From Cryptomeria japonica (Eukaryota; Streptophyta; Pinopsida; Cupressales; Cupressaceae), in assembly GCF_030272615.1 (NCBI RefSeq), contig NC_081413.1:24122501-24186500 (forward strand): a stretch of 64,000 nucleotides of DNA. The letters run 5' to 3'. The notes below the pieces were generated by a model, which saw nothing but the letters and a program-made list of their open reading frames with translations, did not search any database and was not told the origin of the DNA. The translations under genes were made by a program, and so were the position numbers. Shown one piece after another: positions 58,365 to 64,000 of this stretch (position 1 is the stretch's first letter; the number at the start of each line of letters is the position of its first letter).

Positions 58365-58901
58365 CACATTGTTATCACTGCCGTTAGGAGTAGATTTAGA
58401 TCCTTTTGAACCCTTTCTCCTTTATTTTCAGTTCATTTTAGTCTATTCAAAGCAACAACATCACAAAATTTTCATATTCGATGATGGAGTTCCAGCCACA
58501 ACAAAGAAGTGAAAGAATGATTCAAACGTAAGGCCCCTTGGATTACCAACAATCACATCAGTCGACTGAGTCACGTCCATAGCATAAAGGAACCTTGGAG
58601 TCGATTGTTTGAACTTCTTGCAATCTTAACATGCAATCATACTTTGATCAAGAGAGAGTGAAGTGACCGTTAGGGAACTTTATTCTATGTTGGACGCTAT
58701 TATAAAAAACACGTCAATAGAATTGGCGCTAGAGGGAGGGCTACTGAACATTAGATCATTCATTTCCACAAGTGAAGAAATTCAAGTAGGCTGGAACTAG
58801 TATCTGCATTTAAGTGCAGAATCAGAGATATGTTAGATCTCTTATATGTCAAAAAAATCCCCAAAAATAAAAAAATTGAAAAAAATAAATAAAATTTCTC
58901 A
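58365..58901 (+). other. Element C interior, 5' remnant
   Basis: Non-coding sequence directly after the B LTR, ending in an A-rich tract (58850-58895) before the gag-like ORF. Confidence 0.5.
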
Positions 58902-59614
58902 ATGGAGCAAGAAGTTGATATCCTTCAACTTTGGTGGAGATTGAATGTGTAGTTACATCCATGGAGTTTGTCTAAATTCGCATCAAGGAATAGTTGTAGA
59001 ATTCATAACACTGTCAGACATAATGAGATGCATTGTTTAACATTTCTGTCAAGGATGGAATTAGCCTTGAAAGGGAAAGTTATCGGTTCAGAAGTACATG
59101 AGCCCATTGTACCGGTAAAAGTGGAACCCGAAGCTTCAATTAGTGAAAGTGAATTTTTCATGAGGTTCGGGGAGATGGTTAAGAAAGGATTAAGTATTGA
59201 GAAATACTTGTGCATTGAAGGCATCTTGCTCCCATGTTGGTGTAGGATCCACAATACCACTCATTCTGAAGTCACATGTTCATTGAATGCAGGGAAGCTA
59301 TTCACCAAGCTAAGATGCAGGCGGAGTTGGGAGAATCGGCAAAGATGTACACTATAGAAAAGTGGTGGAATACTCACCTTCGATTGATTGACTTAGCATT
59401 AAATGAAGAAGGGAATATTGCAGCATCTTGTAGTGAAGAAAGCACAATTGAGTGGGACAATCAACACAATTTAGTCAAGAGAAAATTTGCGTACCTTATG
59501 TTGAGGAAAGAAACACCCACTGAAGTAGAGGTTGATAAAGCAATGGAAAATGTTCAAACAAATGCAAACAATGTTTCTACAGTCAAGCAAGAAGAGATGC
59601 TCCTTGATGAATAA
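58902..59614 (+). pseudogene. Element C gag-like ORF, broken
   Basis: From MEQEVDILQLWW, through a TAG (58950), then ELALKGKVIGSEVHEPIVPV, EFFMRFGEMVKKGL and a Cys/His cluster CRIHNTTHSE...CREAIHQAK (about 59233-59300) that spans a frameshift. After the shift: KWWNTHLRLIDLALNEE and KRKFAYLMLRKE to TAA at 59612. The C-x2-H-x3-H...C arrangement recalls the zinc site of Ty3 gag proteins, but no other gag block is clear. Function is inferred only from position inside an LTR element. Confidence 0.5.
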
Positions 59615-59700
59615 GTCCGTTTGTGCATGCTCTAGATGGAAGAAATGATATGCAACTCAAGGCGGGGAGGAATATGTGATAGTTAGTGGGCCGCTGAGAT

Positions 59701-60240
59701 GGAAGTAGAGCATGAAATGTAGGTTGGGTCGGTGCTTGAACCTCTACTCAAGATCCAAGAAGAATTGTTAAAAGAAATTGAGATATGTGAGATGTTGATT
59801 GAGGAACAAGTTACAATGATAGAAGTGAAGAATGAAGAGCAATTCGGGTTGGGGCTCAACTCGTTATCAAATATTCAAAAGGAGTTAGCTGGAGAAATGT
59901 CCTCTATTTCCACGTTCCCATTCAAATCTAGCTCACACCACAATTTGCTTGCCATTGAATGTGATCCCAATCTACATATTTCAGATGCAAGTGGGATGAT
60001 ACACCACTAGCTTCGACCTCCTGATGAAGCAGTGGATGGCACACCAGAATTCTCACCCATGCACGAAAAGCACTAGGTTGTCTCTTTCCTTGCTCCTGAA
60101 TTTGAAAGCTATGAATTTGATTATGGAGATTTAGGAAGAAGAACTTGTTTATGGATTGATCATGGTTCCGATGAGTTGCCACAGTTGTTAATCTTTCTTG
60201 AAGTTTTGGTTGGGTTTGAGATTTGTATTATGAAATATTA
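59701..60240 (+). pseudogene. Element C second ORF remnant
   Basis: Open pieces, mainly 59732-60010: acidic, helical (LLKIQEELLKEIEICEMLIEE) then Ser/His-rich, followed by stops and SFLAPEFESYEFDYGDLG. No recognised domain. It may be the tail of the gag-like ORF. Confidence 0.4.
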
Positions 60241-61187
60241 ATTTTCTGAGTTTAAAGATGAATTTGCAAGGCTTCGAACAATGACTAATGTCATGTTTCT
60301 CCTACACATCCTGAGAAATCATGTTAGGAGTTGTATATATTTAGGTCTTGTGAGTATTGTCCGTTTGAAATTTTTGCTCCTATTAGAGTAGGTTTCCTTT
60401 CTATTTGCTTTGTTTTTTTTCCTGTTGGTTTTTTGGTTTTTTGGTTTTTGGCTTGTTTTGTTTTGTTTTTCTTTCTTGTTTGTTTCCCCATTGGTTTTGG
60501 TTTTTTGGTTTTTGGTTTTCAGCCAGTGGTGTTGGTGTCTCTTGAGCTTGTCGTCTCAAGTGGTTTTGCTTAGGTTTAGGGGTTTTGGAGTGTCCTAAAT
60601 TGTTTGGAGTTCCTGTTTGTGGGTGGGGTGATGATGTTGTATTCCACTTATGTTATCAATTGCTCTAAGTCATTTAGATCTCTTGGGAGAAGTTATGGTT
60701 GGTGAAAATCCTAAATCTTGCTTTAGTGCCACTGAAATTTCCAAACCCTTAGTAAGCTTCATCACTTACGAGCCAAAGGAATTGACGGAAATGAAATGGA
60801 ATATCAAAAGAAAGAAAAAGAAAGATGAAAAAATGAAAAGAAATATCCAAATATTGGCTTTGGGAATATGCAGATAACTCGACCAGGGCTATGGACGCCT
60901 GGCTGGCAGTGGAGCAATATTCATGGGAATTTTTGAGACAACCTCGTCAGAGCTATGAATTCTTAACTAGCAAGGAGGCAATGTCCCAGATGCTTTTGAA
61001 GTATAGATACCTATAGCTTGCTATGACTAATTCTAGGAGTTTGGATGGTCTTGTGAGATGGGATTAATGCACATGCACACACATAATCAGATGAAAATGC
61101 TTTAATCTACGTTTTGCCCTAAAGTGTTTTTCAACACTTCACCCGTGGCTTGGATTTTGTCTTTGAAATGTTCAGGAATATTTTTTC
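60241..61187 (+). other. Element C interior, 3' non-coding part
   Basis: Includes a T/G-rich low-complexity stretch (60405-60550) and ends at the polypurine tract. No RT, integrase or protease. Confidence 0.55.
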
Positions 61188-61201
61188 GGGTGGGGGCTAG
61201 A
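61188..61201 (+). other. Polypurine tract of element C
   Basis: GGGTGGGGGCTAGA directly before TGTTGTGACG. It shares GTGGGGGCTA with the element B tract, suggesting related replication machinery. Confidence 0.82.
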
Positions 61202-64000
61202 TGTTGTGACGTTTTCACACATCTCCCCATTGCAAATGGAGACCCCCTACTTTTTAGGCCCTTCTGGTCTTTTGGCTTTATTTTTTTAGGTCTTTTCGCA
61301 GTAGTCTCATCAGGCTCTCTGCTTTGCAAGTGTTTGGGGGTCATATTGATTAAGTCTACTTTTCGTTTGAGCAAATTTGGTTCAGTCTAGGACTCGTTTT
61401 GTTAATTTTAGGGCTTCTGCCTTCAGTCCTAGATTTTAGAGGTTTCTTCTAGGGTTTTGGAAAAATTGAATTTAGAACTGGAATCGGCACCCTTCGAGGA
61501 ACCTCCCAGTAAAATTTGAGTGAATTCTAAGCACTTACTATTTTTAGTAAGTTTCACTGCCTCCCGAATTGGTCTGATTTTGGCAAAAATCAAACTTACT
61601 ATTTTTAGTAAGTGCTTTTCTGAACTATTTTGGCCAAACCTTGACATTTTGAAACACTTACTATTTGGGAAAATCTAATTTTGGCAGGATCTTCACAGGA
61701 AAACACCGAAAGATGAATATCTCTGAAGATGCTAAAGACTGAACGTTCTTGAAGACCATTTCTAAATCCAAAAGAGTCAGAAGGCAGACAAGTTGGATAA
61801 AAAAAAATGGTTAAGTTTGGAACTCCTATTCTAGAAGAGGAAAGCATGCAAAATCATCAAAGTCTGGAAATTCGCATCAATCCACCAATGTCATCCTGAT
61901 CCAAAAATGGCCTGAAATTTGACTAAGTCTGAAAACTTGAAAAATCTTTCAAAATCCAAAATTTGCATTATGATTCCTAGGGACCTGAAGCCACTCTCAA
62001 ACATCCTGACAATATATATGAGATATAACTTAAAGTATGAGAAAGGAAAAAGATATATTGCAGATGCCATGTATACTTAAATGTTATATTTCATATATAT
62101 CCTGATGAAGAGAATCAGGAAAAATCATGGAAATCTTTCCCAAGGTCAATTCAAAGCCCATGTTTGGCCGAGGGCGCCAAACAAAGGAGTCCATGGAGAA
62201 TGTGGAGAATGTGAAAATCCTTGCCTAGGTGGTTTTAGCGCCCATACTTCACCAAGGGCGCCAAAGTGAAGTTGACATGGAAAGCATGGAAAATTATGAA
62301 TTCCACCTGTTAGTGAACATTCCACCCTACTCCAAGGGAGGGAGCCAAAGTGGAGTGCTCAAGGAGGGAAGGAAAAAGTAAGAATTGCATGACCAAGAGA
62401 AAAATCCATCCAAGACATTTGGAGGGCGCCAAAGTGGACTACTTAAAGAGGGAAGGAAAAAGTATGAATTCCATGACCAAGAGCAAAATTTGCTGAAGAC
62501 ATTTGTATGGCGCCAAAGTAGGGTATGTATGGAGGGATGGAAAAAGTATGAATTCCATGACCAAGAGCAAAATCTGCCCAAGACATTTGCATGACGCCAA
62601 ATTAGGGTATGCATGGAGAGATGGAAAATTTATGATTTCCATGACCAAGAGAAAAATCCGCCCAAGACATTTGCATGGCGCCAAAGTAGGGTATGCATGG
62701 AGAGATGGAAAAAGTATGAATGCGATGACCAAGAGAAAAATGTGCCCTAGCACCAAGGAGGGGTGCCAAAATGGAATGCTTAGGGAAGACGAATAAGGAA
62801 TGGAATTCCTTCCACATAGAGAAATAACGCCTAGACATGAGGGAGAGCACTAAAATGGATGACTCATGGAAAAATTTGAAAATCATGAATTCCTTGGCCA
62901 AGTCAAAATGTTGCTTAGGAACAAAGGAGGGCGCTAAAGTAGTATGCTCATGGACAATAGAAAAAATGATGAAATCCTCCTCCACGTTGAATTTTTGCCC
63001 AAATCCTGAGGAAGGCACCAAAATTGAGGTGTCATGGAGGAAAGAAAAAGTTGTAAATTCCTCCTCCATGGTGAAAATCCGCCTAAGCACTTAGGAAGGC
63101 GCCAAAACACACAAGGCGTGGAAGATGGAGAAATTTAAAGATTCAAGGGATGATGGATAATTCAAACAAAGTATGAATTCCTCCTTCAGTGTAAAATTTC
63201 GTCCATGTATATGAAAGGGTGCCAAAATGCCTCGGCTTTGGAAAATGTGTAAAGGATGAATTCCTTCATCAAGCGAGTTCAGTGCCCAAGTTCAAAGATA
63301 GGAAAGGAAGGTTTAAATGATGAATTCCACCATGCAAAATGAATTCCATGCTCAAGCTGGAAAACTAAGAAAATTTGTCTAAGACATGAAAATTTCTAAG
63401 GCAAGGAAGGTATCAAGGATGAACTGATACTGAATAAGAAATTTCCCCTCGGGGAAAATTTGAAAAATCCATTCTCAGGCATCAAGAATCATCTGAATTT
63501 GAAAATGATGGTAGATTTGGAGTCGTGAGGGAATTCTCTCCCTCCTGGACTTGAAACCCTAATTTGTGGAAAATGCCTAAAAAATAGGAGATGGTGAAAA
63601 GTGATGGAAAACCTTCTTCGAGTAAGGAAAGTTGAAGAGACTTCAAGAAAATTCTTTCTAAATCAATTTTTCCCTCTTCAACAATTCCAGATGTGCGGGA
63701 GCAGCTATACAACGGTGGGGTCCACTTGCATGGCGATGATTTATTGAACACGTGACAGTAGAGTGGTGCATTCATTACCAGAATATTTGACCAAATGGCG
63801 ACCCAGTCATTACATGTTGAATTTATGGTAGATTCTTTTTACATGGAACCGTCGCATATGTAGATGATGGTGCATTTATGGCATCATGGGAAATTTTTTG
63901 CATGAGGGTACATTCATTGCACACTGGGAACCTTTTGAATGTAATGGTTAATTAATGCTTTATGGTTGCCATTTTTGGCATGATTGTAATTTATTGTATA
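61202..64000 (+). repeat. 3' LTR of element C (runs off window)
   Basis: Matches 49144-51199 as far as 63376; beyond that only this copy survives in the window. No LTR end is seen before 64000. Confidence 0.82.
62370..62745 (+). repeat. 84-bp tandem repeat in 3' LTR of element C
   Basis: Four to five units equivalent to 50257-50566, with unit number and variants differing from the left LTR (for example an AGGGAAGGAAAAAGTATG variant at 62450). The unit array therefore changed after insertion. Confidence 0.9.

Larger units (their letters stand above)
49144..64000 (+). mobile_element. Element C: long-LTR Ty3-like element, interrupted by element B
   Basis: The same LTR, starting TGTTGTGACGTTTTCACAC, occurs at 49144 and 61202 in the same orientation. 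The right copy is preceded by the polypurine tract GGGTGGGGGCTAGA. The left copy stops at about 51199, where it is fused to a B LTR, so the C LTR end, primer site and 5' interior are lost. Remaining C interior is 58365-61201, with one gag-like ORF and no enzyme. The right LTR runs past the window end, so LTR length is at least 2.8 kb. Confidence 0.8.

Noticed and set aside
60331-60598. Hydrophobic ORFs resembling membrane proteins
   Set aside because: They are produced by a T/G-rich simple sequence; overlapping frames give the same composition.

Overview
This is a nuclear window from a land plant with a large, repeat-dense genome. I see no intact host gene, tRNA, rRNA or CRISPR array. Nearly all of the sequence is LTR retrotransposons and LINEs, many nested in one another and all visibly decayed by stops and frameshifts. 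Long LTRs, Sirevirus-like copia relatives, a Tat-type Ty3 element and deep nesting fit a gymnosperm such as a conifer. That is inference; no marker gene proves it.

Layout. 1-792 is the edge of a minus-strand copia-like LTR. 1722-40967 is one minus-strand Ty3-type element (A) split by younger insertions. A 5'-truncated LINE (3817-12680) sits in A near its 3' LTR, and a small non-autonomous copia-type element (S, 3897-6724) sits in the LINE endonuclease. A copia-type element (F, 15286-38039) sits in the A gag gene, and a Tat-like Ty3 element (E, 22887-37595) sits in the 3' LTR of F. Target-site duplications support each insertion: GAATTACCTTTT for the LINE, CTTTA/CTCTA for S, TATTA for F and AGGGT for E. 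With the insertions removed, A is about 7.6 kb, close to the related element B further right.

41934-48603 holds a second copia-type element (D), an inverted D fragment, and a solo LTR (G) with 5-bp duplications. About 48690-49143 is a LINE 3' end on the minus strand. 49144-64000 holds a long-LTR Ty3-like element (C), cut by a second copy of the A family (B, 51209-58364). The left LTRs of C and B are fused by a deletion.

Most notable biology. (1) F and D have Sirevirus-like ends (tRNA-Met primer site in F, four polypurine tracts in each) and a four-knuckle gag-like ORF, but pol is replaced by a long ORF of unknown function. (2) E carries a broken ORF of about 2.9 kb inside each 4.4-kb LTR. 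Its layout (globular part, basic linker, helical tail) and several residue patterns resemble the F/D ORF, which suggests one accessory gene family in unrelated retrotransposons. (3) E has a second RNase H with intact D-E-D-D residues placed before the reverse transcriptase, while its native RNase H has lost key aspartates. (4) The A/B family encodes only gag-protease with a conserved hydrophobic C-terminus, has no RT or integrase, and appears to use tRNA-Trp as primer. (5) The LINE has an extra ORF after its RNase H domain.
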